64,000 nt of DNA from Pedobacter sp. KBS0701 (GTDB lineage: Bacteria > Bacteroidota > Bacteroidia > Sphingobacteriales > Sphingobacteriaceae): NCBI RefSeq assembly GCF_005938645.2, contig NZ_CP042171.1, positions 1,798,001-1,862,000 of the forward strand, written 5' to 3'. The notes below the pieces were generated by a model. It did not search any database and was not told the DNA's origin. It worked only from the letters and a program-made list of their open reading frames with translations. Both the position numbers and the translations under genes were made by a program. Numbering within the stretch: position 1 is the stretch's first letter; each line of letters opens with the position of its first letter. Shown piece after piece: positions 34,698 to 43,602 of the stretch.

Positions 34698-34910
34698 CAT
34701 AAGTTTTAAAATTCCCGCTTGCACTAAAAATCAACCGTTATTTGGAACTTGTAGATGGTAGCTAAATCTAATACTCTTAGATGCATAGGTTTAATATTAA
34801 CCATGTTAGAAATATAAGGTTGCGTGTTATTATATGGTTAAAATGATTTGGAATCTGTTTAATCTTATATTTAATATCAAGATTATTTTAATTTGACTAC
34901 TACCAGCGCC

Positions 34911-35008
34911 CCGGTAGCCCTGATGGCAATGGAAATCCCTTTTGGATGATCGTTGAATTGTCTAATTTAATGGTTTTAACCAAAAGGGTTGTAATGTACA
35001 GCAGGACT
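34911..35008 (+). repeat. Structured intergenic element, copy 3 (longest)
   Basis: Opens CCGGTAGCCCTGATGGCAAT then GGAAATCC and ends GGGTTGTAATGTACAGCAGG followed by ACT. CCCTTTTGG (34937-34945) pairs perfectly with CCAAAAGGG (34980-34988). It has the same flanking halves as copies 1, 2 and 4. Confidence 0.65.
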
Positions 35009-35131
35009 GAACCCTCAATAATGGTTACTGGCATTGCGCTTCAAATAAATAACTTTCTATTTAACGATTAATTGCATTCCTACAAGGATCTTTACGACTA
35101 AACTTTGACCAATTTATTGTTGGAATTCTGC

Positions 35132-35139
35132 TAAATTTG
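35132..35139 (+). promoter_or_regulatory. Putative -7 box for the HipA-like operon
   Basis: TAAATTTG, 54 bases before ATG 35194 (33 before the alternative GTG 35173). A -33 element at the usual spacing was not found. Confidence 0.4.
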
Positions 35140-35193
35140 CTGCAAGTTTAGAATTGTGCATAAACAAAATAAGTGGCCATTCTACCTGCAGAT

Positions 35194-35985
35194 ATGAACG
35201 ATTTACAACTTAGAACGGTAAATGTAACCAGATACGTTACGCCTTTGCGCGAAGGTGGCTCGATGCCCGCCATTGCCGAGGCTGATGATAACTTTTTATA
35301 TGTACTGAAATTTAGAGGAGCAGGACAGGGTCCGCGGGCTTTAATTGCCGAACTAATTGGTGGCGAAATTGCCCGTTATTTAGGTTTGCGTGTACCGGAG
35401 TTGGTTTTTGCTAATTTGGATGAAGCTTTTGGGAGAACAGAGCCCGACGAAGAAATTCAGGATTTGTTAAAAGCCAGTATAGGCTTAAATTTGGCATTAC
35501 ATTATTTATCAGGAGCGATAACGTTCGATCCAACAGTAACTACTGTGGATGCTAAACTTGCTTCGCAAATTGTATGGCTTGATTGTTTTTTGACCAATAT
35601 GGACCGTACCTGCAGAAATACCAATATGTTACTGTGGCATAAAGAACTTTGGTTAATAGACCATGGTGCCGCATTATATTTTCATCATTCCTGGCAAAAT
35701 TGGGAAGAGCAGGCCATTAAACCTTTCTTTTTGGTAAAAGACCATGTATTGTTGCCATGGGCTTCTGAACTGGAAAGTGTAAATGAAGAATTTAGTAAAC
35801 TACTCAATCCTGAAAAGATAGCAGCGATAATTAATTTAATTCCTGATAACTGGCTGGAAGGCGAAACGAATTTTGAAAGCAGAGTGGAGCATCGCAATGC
35901 CTATAAACATTTCCTTTCTACCAGGTTAGCTCATTCAACTATATTTTTAAAAGAAGCACAGCATGCCAGAGAAATTCTTATTTGA
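35194..35985 (+). CDS. HipA-like kinase protein
   Basis: A 263-residue protein from ATG 35194 (MNDLQLRTVNVTRYVTPLREG), with a GTG-initiated extension of seven residues possible (35173). The core resembles HipA-type protein kinases: a glycine-rich opening (REGGSMPAIAEADD), a Lys in FLYVLKFRGAGQGP, and a catalytic stretch NMDRTCRNTNMLLWHKELWLIDHG, where Asp-Arg and the Asp of IDHG resemble the catalytic loop and DFG site. The DUF3037 gene overlaps its end by 23 bases. It is a known pair with unknown role, possibly a distant HipA-type toxin or a plain kinase. Confidence 0.82.
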   Translation: MNDLQLRTVNVTRYVTPLREGGSMPAIAEADDNFLYVLKFRGAGQGPRALIAELIGGEIARYLGLRVPELVFANLDEAFGRTEPDEEIQDLLKASIGLNLALHYLSGAITFDPTVTTVDAKLASQIVWLDCFLTNMDRTCRNTNMLLWHKELWLIDHGAALYFHHSWQNWEEQAIKPFFLVKDHVLLPWASELESVNEEFSKLLNPEKIAAIINLIPDNWLEGETNFESRVEHRNAYKHFLSTRLAHSTIFLKEAQHAREILI

Positions 35986-36346
35986 GTACGCTGTAATTCG
36001 TGTAATGCCAAGGGTAGAACGTGAAGAATTTATTAATGTGGGTGTTATTTTGTTTTGTGCCAGGCAAAAGTATTTAAAAAGTGTGTTCACGCTTGATGAG
36101 CAAAAAATAAAGGCCTTTTCTACTGAAATAGATTTACATGAACTCAAAGAAAACTTATGTGCTTTTGAAAGAATAAGTACGGCCGCAAAAGGATCTGGCC
36201 CCATTGGTCAATACGATCAGGCGTCTCGTTTTAGGTGGCTTACGGCAACCAGAAGTACTGTAGTGCAATGCTCAAAAGTGCACCCCGGATTTTGTGACGA
36301 TGCGGAAGAGACTTTATTGAGGTTGCACCAGGAGCTGGTTTTATAG
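35963..36346 (+). CDS. DUF3037 family protein
   Basis: A 127-residue protein: LFEYAVIRVMPRVEREEFINVGVILFCAR (residues about 5-33) matches the N-terminal block of DUF3037, followed by RTEID and a C-terminal PCSGIGQYDQ-like region (GPIGQYDQASRFRWLTATRS). DUF3037 proteins are typically encoded next to HipA-like kinases, as here. The gene starts inside the last codons of the upstream kinase, so the two are translationally coupled. It is undefined in function but a plausible regulator or partner. Confidence 0.85.
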   Translation: MPEKFLFEYAVIRVMPRVEREEFINVGVILFCARQKYLKSVFTLDEQKIKAFSTEIDLHELKENLCAFERISTAAKGSGPIGQYDQASRFRWLTATRSTVVQCSKVHPGFCDDAEETLLRLHQELVL

Positions 36347-36510
36347 TGCTAAGTGCTAAGTGCATGGCGCTAAGCGTTTGAACTACCTCTAAAACAAAAT
36401 ATATTCAGTTCCTGAACAATCCAACAATTAATCAGTTTACAATTGGTAGTTATCAATTAACAATCAAGCAATTCAACAATTAACTAATTTCCACAATTAA
36501 CCCATCTACC
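36347..36510. repeat. Low-complexity spacer with tandem words
   Basis: GTGCTAAGTGCTAAGTGC near the start is a tandem repeat, and the rest is a chain of CAATTAAC/ACAATTA variants. No gene is visible. Confidence 0.5.
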
Positions 36511-38424
36511 TTGCCAAAAGAATATTTCAAAAAACTCCAGGATCTGCTAGATACCGAACGCAACGAAGATTTACAATCGTACCTAAAACTTACTGAAAAT
36601 ACTTCGGCTGCTGATAGGAGAGCCCTGGGTTTAACCTGGTACCCTATTGCAATCAGGAATACAGAAATAGGCCGGGGTGATTATTTAACCATTGAGCTGG
36701 AAAGAACTACCCATCAGGATTTTTCCCATCAGTTCCGTTTTGGCGCTGCTGTGGTATTATTTTCTAATCACGATGCCAAAGAAGACCGGGTAGAGGGGAT
36801 TATCAATCATCAAAGTGGCAACAGGATGAAAATCAGCTTGCGTGTGGATGAACTGCCAGACTGGACCAGAGATGGCAAACTCGGCGTTGATTTACTTTTT
36901 GATAATAATAGTTATGATGAAATGCAGAATGCCCTTAAACAGGCTACGCATTTGGCAGAGAATGAATCGGAAAATAAACTGATCCATATTTTAACGAAAG
37001 GAGAAAAACCTTCATTTCAGGGAGAAGAGAAATTTATCATTCCCAATACACTAAACGACTCGCAGCAATTAGCCGTGAATAAAATTATTGCAGCCGATCA
37101 TCTGGCTGTGGTTCATGGTCCGCCAGGCACCGGAAAAACAACAACACTAGTACATGCTATAAAATCGTTGGTTAAACACAGTGATCAAAAAATTCTGGTG
37201 GTGGCACCAAGTAATACTGCGGTTGATTTACTTACGGAGAAGTTAGCTGCTGAAGGGTTAAAAGTAATCCGTGTGGGTAACCCGGCAAGGGTTTCGGAAA
37301 GATTGCTTGCGGCTACGCTCGATCATCAAATGGCCGATCATCCGGAGATGAAAACCATTAAAGTTTTAAAAAAACAGGCCAGTGAGTATAAAAATATGGC
37401 CCACAAATATAAACGTAGTTTTGGCAAAGCAGAACGCGACCAACGCAAGGCCTTGTTTGATGAAGCACACAAAATTGGAAAAGAAGTAGAAAAAACCGAA
37501 CAGTATATTATGGATAATCTGTTTACCAAAGCACAGATTATTACTGCTACACTGGTAGGGGCTAACCATTATACCGTTCGGAATTTAAAATATAATACGA
37601 TTGTGATTGATGAGGCGGGACAGGCCTTAGAACCAGCCTGCTGGATACCGATTTTAAAGGCGCAGAAAGTAATCTTGGCCGGGGATCATTTCCAGCTTTC
37701 GCCAACCATAAAATCAAATGAGGCAGCCAGAAATGGTTTAGGTACCACTTTATTAGAAAAAGCTGTAAATCTTCATCCAGAATCGGTTGTGTTGTTAAAT
37801 GAACAATACAGGATGAACAAAGATATTATGGGTTATTCGTCCAGGGTATTTTACAAAAATGCATTAAAAGCCCATCAGTCTGTTGCCGATAATTTATTAT
37901 TTACCGGTGATGAACCGATCCAGTTTATCGATACGGCAGGTTGTAGTTACGACGAAAAATTAGACGGAACCAGCACAACCAACCCTGATGAAGCTGCGTT
38001 TTTGGTTAAACATCTTACGCATCTGGTTGCTGGTTTGATGGATCAAACCTCAACTGAAAGCTTTCCATCTATTGCTATTGTTTCTCCATATAAACAACAG
38101 GTTCAGATTTTAAATGCCCTGGTTCAGGAAAATGAAATTTTAATTCCATATCGAAATAAAATTTCGGTAAATACAATAGATAGTTTCCAGGGGCAGGAAC
38201 GTGATGTGGTTTATATCAGCCTGACCAGAAGTAATAGCGATGGAAGTATAGGGTTTTTATCAGATACGAGGCGAATGAACGTGGCCATGACGAGGGCCAG
38301 GAAAAAGCTGGTTGTGATTGGGGATAGCGCTACATTATCGAAATCTAATTTTTATGCAGAATTTATTCACTATGCAGAACAATTGAATGCCTACCACAGT
38401 GCCTGGGAGTTTATAGACCTGTAA
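36511..38424 (+). CDS. SF1 DNA/RNA helicase, DNA2/NAM7 (IGHMBP2-like) family
   Basis: A 637-residue superfamily 1 helicase. Walker A is VVHGPPGTGKTTTL near residue 208; motif II is VIDEAGQALEPA; later motifs include LNEQYRMNKDIMGYS, TIDSFQGQERDVVYISLTRS and VAMTRARKKLVVIGD (motif VI Arg). The N-terminal part has a small domain (RALGLTWYPIAI) seen in IGHMBP2-like helicases, probably beta-barrel. The start is TTG at 36511. It is transcribed toward the opposite-strand topB gene, stopping 5 bases before its end. Genome-maintenance or RNA role is likely. Confidence 0.92.
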   Translation: MPKEYFKKLQDLLDTERNEDLQSYLKLTENTSAADRRALGLTWYPIAIRNTEIGRGDYLTIELERTTHQDFSHQFRFGAAVVLFSNHDAKEDRVEGIINHQSGNRMKISLRVDELPDWTRDGKLGVDLLFDNNSYDEMQNALKQATHLAENESENKLIHILTKGEKPSFQGEEKFIIPNTLNDSQQLAVNKIIAADHLAVVHGPPGTGKTTTLVHAIKSLVKHSDQKILVVAPSNTAVDLLTEKLAAEGLKVIRVGNPARVSERLLAATLDHQMADHPEMKTIKVLKKQASEYKNMAHKYKRSFGKAERDQRKALFDEAHKIGKEVEKTEQYIMDNLFTKAQIITATLVGANHYTVRNLKYNTIVIDEAGQALEPACWIPILKAQKVILAGDHFQLSPTIKSNEAARNGLGTTLLEKAVNLHPESVVLLNEQYRMNKDIMGYSSRVFYKNALKAHQSVADNLLFTGDEPIQFIDTAGCSYDEKLDGTSTTNPDEAAFLVKHLTHLVAGLMDQTSTESFPSIAIVSPYKQQVQILNALVQENEILIPYRNKISVNTIDSFQGQERDVVYISLTRSNSDGSIGFLSDTRRMNVAMTRARKKLVVIGDSATLSKSNFYAEFIHYAEQLNAYHSAWEFIDL

Positions 38425-38429
38425 GTAAG

Positions 38430-40283
38430 TTAAACCTTTTCCAGTTTCTTTTCTTCTTCAAGCTTGCCCGATATACTTGCCCCTGCAATCAATAGTTCGT
38501 GCGTAATGGTTTTGGTGTATTCTGTAATTTCGGATTTAAAATCTTTTACTGATGAACCTGAGCGGATTTCTTCCAGTCTTTTTTCCCATTGTCCGGTAAG
38601 TTCAGCCTGTGCGATCTGTTTATCCTTCACTACTTCGTAAACAGCCAAACCTTTATTGGTAGGGACAAGATTTCGCTTTTCCCTTGTAATATATTCTCTG
38701 GTAATTAAGGTTTCGATAATGGATGCACGTGTTGCCGGCGTACCTAAACCACTATCTTTCATGGCGTAGCGTAATTCTTCATCTTCAATCTCCTTGCCGC
38801 ATGTTTCGAGCGCTTTTAATAAGGAAGCTTCGTTGTACATTGGCTTAGGTTTCGTTTGTTTTTCTAAAAGAGATTTTTCTGTGACAGGCAATTGTTCGCC
38901 AACAGCAACTTTTGGTAATGCTGCATTGTCTTCATCCTTCTTATCATCTTCAGGGTCGTTAAAAACAGCCCGCCAGCCTGCAGATCGGATTACGGTTCCG
39001 TTGGCCACAAAAGTAACTCCTGATTGAATGGTTATTTTGGTTAACTCCTTGATACATTCCTGGTGAAATGCCTCGATCATACGTCCAACAACCATATCGT
39101 ATACCGCTTGTTTATCCGGACTCAATCCATAAGCCTGTTCGCCTGTCGGTAAAACAGCATGGTGATCGGTTACTTTTTTAGCATTAACACTTCGTTTATT
39201 TAAGGCAATGGTTTGCAGAAACTGTGCCTGTTTTCCAAAATCAGCATGATCGGTGAATTTAGCAATCAGATCCGGAACGCCGGCAAAAACATCATCACCA
39301 ATATAGCGCGATCCGGTACGGGGATAAGAAACCAATTTACTCTCATACAGGTTCTGCAGGATATTAAGTGTTTGATCCGCAGTATATCCTTTTTTCTTAT
39401 TGGCTTCCTGCTGCAAACTGCTTAAATCGTGCAGTAGCGGAGGGGGCTCTTTTCTTGGTTTAGCTTCTACAGCAGTAATGTTTCCACCTGTTGGAAAGCC
39501 AGAGGCCACATCCTCTACAAGCGCAAATAACTTTTCTACCTCTTCCTTTTCCTTATAGTTCGAGGTTGATATCGCCTTGAAAACCTGTTCATCTTTAGCC
39601 AGTAAAATGCTGATCTGGTAATAGGTTTGAGGAACGAAATTTTTAATCTCTAAAAAACGGGCACAGATCATGGCTAGAGTAGGTGTTTGTACCCTTCCCA
39701 AAGAAAGAACTGTTCTATTGCCTGCAGAAATACTTAGTGCCTGAGTAGCATTCATGCCCACCAGCCAATCCGACTCCGAGCGACAATGGGCTGAATTAAA
39801 TAAAGTATCGTAATCTGTTCCGGGTTTTAAATTTCTGAATCCATCTTTTATGGCTTCATCTGTTTGTGAAGAGATCCAAAGGCGTTTGAATGGTTTTTTG
39901 CATTTCAGGTAATAATAAATGTACCTGAAAATTAATTCACCCTCACGCCCTGCATCCGTTGCCACAATAATTTCGCTGGCCTCATCAAAAAGTTTTTTTA
40001 TCGTATCTAATTGTTTGCGTACTGCTGGATCTTCTACAAAACCATCTTTCGTTTTAATTTTTCTGACAGCAAGTTTGAATTTTTGTGGAAGCATGGGTAA
40101 ATGCTGCTTCCTCCAGCCAATAAAACCATAATCCTGAGGAGGAGCTAATTGTAATAAGTGTCCAAATGCCCAGGTAAAAGAATATCCTTTACCTTCAATG
40201 TATCCATCTTTTCTGGTGGTTGCTCCAAAAACTTTAGCAAGTTCGCGACCAACAGAAGGCTTTTCTGCAATTACAATCTTCAT
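38430..40283 (-). CDS. topB: DNA topoisomerase III
   Basis: Type IA topoisomerase that relaxes and decatenates single-stranded DNA crossings. The 617-residue protein begins with the TOPRIM signature MKIVIAEKPSVGRELAKVF (Glu7) and has ATDAGREGELIFRYIYYYL (the Asp-x-Asp-like acidic triad region). The catalytic Tyr is in YESKLVSYPRTGSRYI near residue 317. No C-terminal zinc fingers are seen, so it is shorter than topA-type enzymes and fits the topB subfamily. It converges with the SF1 helicase, but a functional link is not shown. Confidence 0.95.
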   Translation of the reverse strand: MKIVIAEKPSVGRELAKVFGATTRKDGYIEGKGYSFTWAFGHLLQLAPPQDYGFIGWRKQHLPMLPQKFKLAVRKIKTKDGFVEDPAVRKQLDTIKKLFDEASEIIVATDAGREGELIFRYIYYYLKCKKPFKRLWISSQTDEAIKDGFRNLKPGTDYDTLFNSAHCRSESDWLVGMNATQALSISAGNRTVLSLGRVQTPTLAMICARFLEIKNFVPQTYYQISILLAKDEQVFKAISTSNYKEKEEVEKLFALVEDVASGFPTGGNITAVEAKPRKEPPPLLHDLSSLQQEANKKKGYTADQTLNILQNLYESKLVSYPRTGSRYIGDDVFAGVPDLIAKFTDHADFGKQAQFLQTIALNKRSVNAKKVTDHHAVLPTGEQAYGLSPDKQAVYDMVVGRMIEAFHQECIKELTKITIQSGVTFVANGTVIRSAGWRAVFNDPEDDKKDEDNAALPKVAVGEQLPVTEKSLLEKQTKPKPMYNEASLLKALETCGKEIEDEELRYAMKDSGLGTPATRASIIETLITREYITREKRNLVPTNKGLAVYEVVKDKQIAQAELTGQWEKRLEEIRSGSSVKDFKSEITEYTKTITHELLIAGASISGKLEEEKKLEKV

Positions 40284-40484
40284 GAATGGGCTTATCTTTT
40301 CAAGCCCAAAGATGATTAAAATATTGGCAACAGATTAAAAAAATTACTCACAATGCCTTTTAACATTCATTTTGGTAAACAATTATCAGATAACTTTGTC
40401 CATTATCTGGATCGGCAATTTTTATATTGAATTGATTAACAATCCAGTAATATCTCCATCTAAACGCTGCTATTATTTTAATGA

Positions 40485-40937
40485 ATGGATAAAATTTACG
40501 AACTGAAAGGAAACAAAATTAAAGTTGGACTAGAGCCTCAATTAATCCGTGTGTACAGTAATGCTGAACTGTGGGCTTATCTGGCAGGAAAAGCAGATGC
40601 AAGACTTGAGCGATTCGAGCTTTTGGTCAATACAATTAAAGCCGACTATGAACAGCATTTTGGTAAAAAACTTGCTATTTCTAATGCTTCGCTGATTGTA
40701 GAAATTCTGGTACATGTATACTGCGATTACCTGGGTTTATACTTTAACCGCATTATACAAATAAGATGGATTCAGAATATCGTTAAAAAACTGCTCAAGC
40801 GTGCCGAGGTGGTGGATTGCGGCGAAAAAGAGGTAGACAGCAACCGTTGGGTTTGGGATTTGCTTGCAGGCAGCCAATCACTTTTCATTAACATCCTGCC
40901 CAAAAACCTAAACGCCAAAAATATTAAGCATTATTAA
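40485..40937 (+). CDS. Conserved hypothetical protein
   Basis: A 150-residue cytosolic protein (MDKIYELKGNKIKVG...). It is helix-rich with a block of hydrophobic residues (ASLIVEILVHVYCDYLGLYFNRI) and a basic stretch (IVKKLLKRAE). No signal peptide or domain is recognised. It is followed by an opposite-strand transpeptidase gene whose end overlaps by 4 bases. Function unknown. Confidence 0.6.
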   Translation: MDKIYELKGNKIKVGLEPQLIRVYSNAELWAYLAGKADARLERFELLVNTIKADYEQHFGKKLAISNASLIVEILVHVYCDYLGLYFNRIIQIRWIQNIVKKLLKRAEVVDCGEKEVDSNRWVWDLLAGSQSLFINILPKNLNAKNIKHY

Positions 40938-41719
40938 TCCATTTGTGATGCAAAAAACTGTGATTGGTTTAAAGCTACGCTGGATGCAAGGGTTTCGTTT
41001 AAAAAGGAAGAATAATATAACTGCTCTGAATTATTGATGAAAAGTACTGTTCGGTCTGAGATAGTATTAATCACATGATCTGCCAGTTTAGCGGGAACAG
41101 CGGGGCAACCCTGGCTTCTGCCCAGTCTACCCAATTCATCTATACTTTTCTGGCTTACATAACTTGCGCCATGAACCACAATTGATCTTTCTCTGGCATT
41201 GCTGTTAAAACCTTGATCCATTCCATCCAACTTGAGCGAACGACCATGTTTACCATTATAAATTTCGCCGGTTAAATAGAAGCCCAAACTGCTCTGGTTT
41301 GAGTTGATGTTATTCGAGAAAGATGAAGGTTTATCGCCACCACTATTTTGTCCGTGCGCTACCCAGGTGTTTAAGATTAGCTTTTTACAGGCTAAATCGA
41401 TTATGTACAGACGTTTTTTTGTACTTTCCTGATCGAAATCGGCAATTGTTAAAATAGGTTTAGCATGTAATAAACCAGAATATTTCATATTATAAAACCC
41501 GGTTAATGCCTTTTCAAAAACCTGTTCATTTAATCCTGCAGAATCTAAATGAATTTCGTGGTATATATTTAAGATGTATTGATTGTACAGACTGTCTGCC
41601 GCTATATTTTTAATCGTATCTTGTTGTATCTGGGGTCGATCTATCGCTTTCCAACTTGTTCCGACAATGCTCATACCCGCTAAAAAAATCGTAGCAATGT
41701 CCAGGATGTATTTCTTCAT
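40934..41719 (-). CDS. Murein L,D-transpeptidase catalytic domain protein (YkuD_2 type)
   Basis: A 261-residue exported protein. The N-terminal hydrophobic segment (about 5-24, IATIFLAGMSIVGTSW) is a signal peptide or anchor. The catalytic part contains VAHGQNSGGDKPSSFS, VVHGA and the cysteine loop GRSQGCPAVP (Cys near 205), which is the signature of the L,D-transpeptidase catalytic-domain family in Bacteroidota. Periplasmic peptidoglycan cross-linking or modification is the likely role. It is convergent with the hypothetical gene upstream in map order. Confidence 0.9.
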   Translation of the reverse strand: MKKYILDIATIFLAGMSIVGTSWKAIDRPQIQQDTIKNIAADSLYNQYILNIYHEIHLDSAGLNEQVFEKALTGFYNMKYSGLLHAKPILTIADFDQESTKKRLYIIDLACKKLILNTWVAHGQNSGGDKPSSFSNNINSNQSSLGFYLTGEIYNGKHGRSLKLDGMDQGFNSNARERSIVVHGASYVSQKSIDELGRLGRSQGCPAVPAKLADHVINTISDRTVLFINNSEQLYYSSFLNETLASSVALNQSQFFASQMD

Positions 41720-41927
41720 TCAGTTTGGTTTGATAATGAGTTATTTATACGGTAGTTCTACTTAAATGTTGCCCATATTTATTTTGTAGGAATAAAAATA
41801 CAGGTTGTTTTACACTCTCATGACTTAAGCGGTGATTATATAGCCGTTAAGCATGTGAATTTCTCTTTATTCAGAAAATTATGCTAACAAAGCCATTTAT
41901 TTAGTGTTATCTCTTAAATCCCGGACT

Positions 41928-43376
41928 ATGAAAATTTTATTAACTGGTGCAAATGGCTATATCGGAACAAGATTGCTTCCACTTCTTCTGGAAGAAAAGC
42001 ATGAAATTATTTGTATGGTCAGGGATAAGCGTCGGTTCATTTCCGAATCTGAATTAAGCGATCAGGTAAAGATTATTACAGGTGATTTGTTAGAAGCTGA
42101 AACCTTAAACGAGATTCCTGAAGATATCGATGCCGCTTATTACCTGGTGCATTCCATGTCATCCAGCCAGACCGGATTTTCGGATATGGAAAAGGCCTCA
42201 TCCGAAAATTTTGCAGAAGCGGTTAAAAAGACAAATTGTAAGCAGATCATCTATTTAACGGGCATAGCCAACGATGAACATTTATCCAAACATTTAGGAT
42301 CGAGGTTAGCAGTGGAGGAAGAACTTAAATCATCGGGAAAAGCCTGCACCATATTAAGGGCAGCCATTATTATTGGCTCTGGAAGTGCTTCATTTGAAAT
42401 TATACGTGATTTAACCGAGAAAATCCCTTTTATGATCACCCCAAAATGGGTCGAAACACGCTGTCAGCCAATTGGCATACGCGATGTTTTAGCTTATCTG
42501 ATCGGTGTACTGCATAATGATAAAGCTTATGATCAAACTTTCGATATCGGTGGACCTGATATATTAACCTATAGAGAAATGCTTCTAGGTTACGCAAAAG
42601 AACGGGATTTGAAGAGGTGGATTGTTACCGTACCTGTACTCACGCCACGGTTGTCTTCTTTATGGCTAAACATGATTACACCTGTACCATATTCGCTTGC
42701 AAGGAGTTTGGTGGATAGCATGAAAAATGAAGTGATATGTAAGGATAACAGTATTCAGAAAGTGGTACCCCGGGATTGTTTAAGTTATGCAGCATCATTA
42801 CATCTTGCCTTCGAAAAGATTGACCAGAATTCTATTGTTTCGAGCTGGAAAGATGCTTTGAATCGAGGTTATCTCGATTCGAATTTTATGGACCAGATTA
42901 AGGTACCACAAAACGGCACCTTGCAATATAAAGTTAAAATGCCTTTTGAACGCAAAGCGGAAGAAGTTTTTGATAATATCTGGAGCATTGGGGGTAGTAG
43001 AGGTTGGTATTTTATGGATTGGCTTTGGCATTTGCGTGGCTTTTTAGATAAAATGTTTGGTGGGGTAGGTACCAGAAGAGGCAGGACCAGCAATACTGAC
43101 TTACAGGCAGGAGATGTGCTCGATTTCTGGCGTGTACTGCTTGCCGATAAAAAGAGTAAAAGATTGTTATTATATGCCGAAATGAAAGTGCCCGGCGAAG
43201 CATGGCTCGAATTGAAGCTGGTGGAGTTTCATGGAAAAGCTTTTTTATCGCAAATCGCTACTTTCAGACCAAAAGGTTTATGGGGCAGAGTATATTGGTA
43301 TGCCATGTGGCCATTCCATATTATTTTATTTAAGGGAATGGCACGGCAGATTACCACTTACAGGCCCGATAATTAA
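41928..43376 (+). CDS. SDR-type oxidoreductase with C-terminal DUF2867 domain
   Basis: A 482-residue protein from ATG 41928 (MKILLTGANGYIGTRLLPLL); a GTG eight codons upstream is possible. The N-terminal part (about 1-300) is an atypical SDR with NAD(P)-binding GANGYIG and a conserved YLVHSM. The C-terminal part (about 320-480) matches DUF2867, with VPQNGTLQYKVKMPFERKAEEVFD near its start and a tail of WP.H...F.GM. Such proteins occur in Bacteroidota, reaction unknown. It may share a transcript with the 40-residue gene downstream. Confidence 0.85.
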   Translation: MKILLTGANGYIGTRLLPLLLEEKHEIICMVRDKRRFISESELSDQVKIITGDLLEAETLNEIPEDIDAAYYLVHSMSSSQTGFSDMEKASSENFAEAVKKTNCKQIIYLTGIANDEHLSKHLGSRLAVEEELKSSGKACTILRAAIIIGSGSASFEIIRDLTEKIPFMITPKWVETRCQPIGIRDVLAYLIGVLHNDKAYDQTFDIGGPDILTYREMLLGYAKERDLKRWIVTVPVLTPRLSSLWLNMITPVPYSLARSLVDSMKNEVICKDNSIQKVVPRDCLSYAASLHLAFEKIDQNSIVSSWKDALNRGYLDSNFMDQIKVPQNGTLQYKVKMPFERKAEEVFDNIWSIGGSRGWYFMDWLWHLRGFLDKMFGGVGTRRGRTSNTDLQAGDVLDFWRVLLADKKSKRLLLYAEMKVPGEAWLELKLVEFHGKAFLSQIATFRPKGLWGRVYWYAMWPFHIILFKGMARQITTYRPDN

Positions 43377-43387
43377 ATATATTTGCC

Positions 43388-43395
43388 TATTTTTG
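43388..43395 (+). promoter_or_regulatory. Putative -7 box for the 40-residue membrane protein
   Basis: TATTTTTG, 16 bases before ATG 43412. A second TATATTTG match lies 10 bases upstream (43378-43385). It supports an own promoter for the small gene. Confidence 0.45.
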
Positions 43396-43411
43396 TCGCA
43401 AAAGTAGTAAA

Positions 43412-43534
43412 ATGCCAAACGACGAAAATGATTATTCCTTCTGGACTAAGTACAAGAAATTTGCTTCTACAGAAATCCTAATGTACCTCATTATGATTAT
43501 TGGAATCGGTTTGGGGATTATTTTTTTAAGCTAA
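43412..43534 (+). CDS. Very small membrane protein
   Basis: A 40-residue open frame, MPNDENDYSFWTKYKKFAST followed by a hydrophobic helix (EILMYLIMIIGIGLGIIFLS) ending at the stop. The hydrophilic head followed by a C-terminal helix suggests a tail-anchored inner-membrane peptide. It sits just after the SDR gene, with a good -7 box at 43388. Too short for homology, but its composition and promoter support it. Confidence 0.6.
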   Translation: MPNDENDYSFWTKYKKFASTEILMYLIMIIGIGLGIIFLS

Positions 43535-43602
43535 GGGCGCTTTGTTTCCCACAGATTACGCAGAAAAGAAGCGCAGATTTTTACAATTATTAAAAAAGTG
43601 GT

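Larger units (their letters stand above)
34566..35193. other. 628-bp intergenic region with two repeat elements
   Basis: No gene is convincing. It contains the CGTCATTCCCAAC repeat (34665-34697), a full-length copy of the structured GAAGTGGA/AACGGA element (34911-35008) and a TAAATTTG -7 box (35132-35139) for the HipA-like operon. Confidence 0.7.

Noticed and set aside
34495..34734. 79-residue minus-strand open frame
   Set aside because: It runs over a dispersed repeat and a small gene, and its composition is not protein-like.
34911..35008. Hammerhead-ribozyme-like CTGAT...GAAA in the structured element
   Set aside because: The conserved core would need CUGANGA and the correct three stems; the sequence here has extra bases and no such stems.
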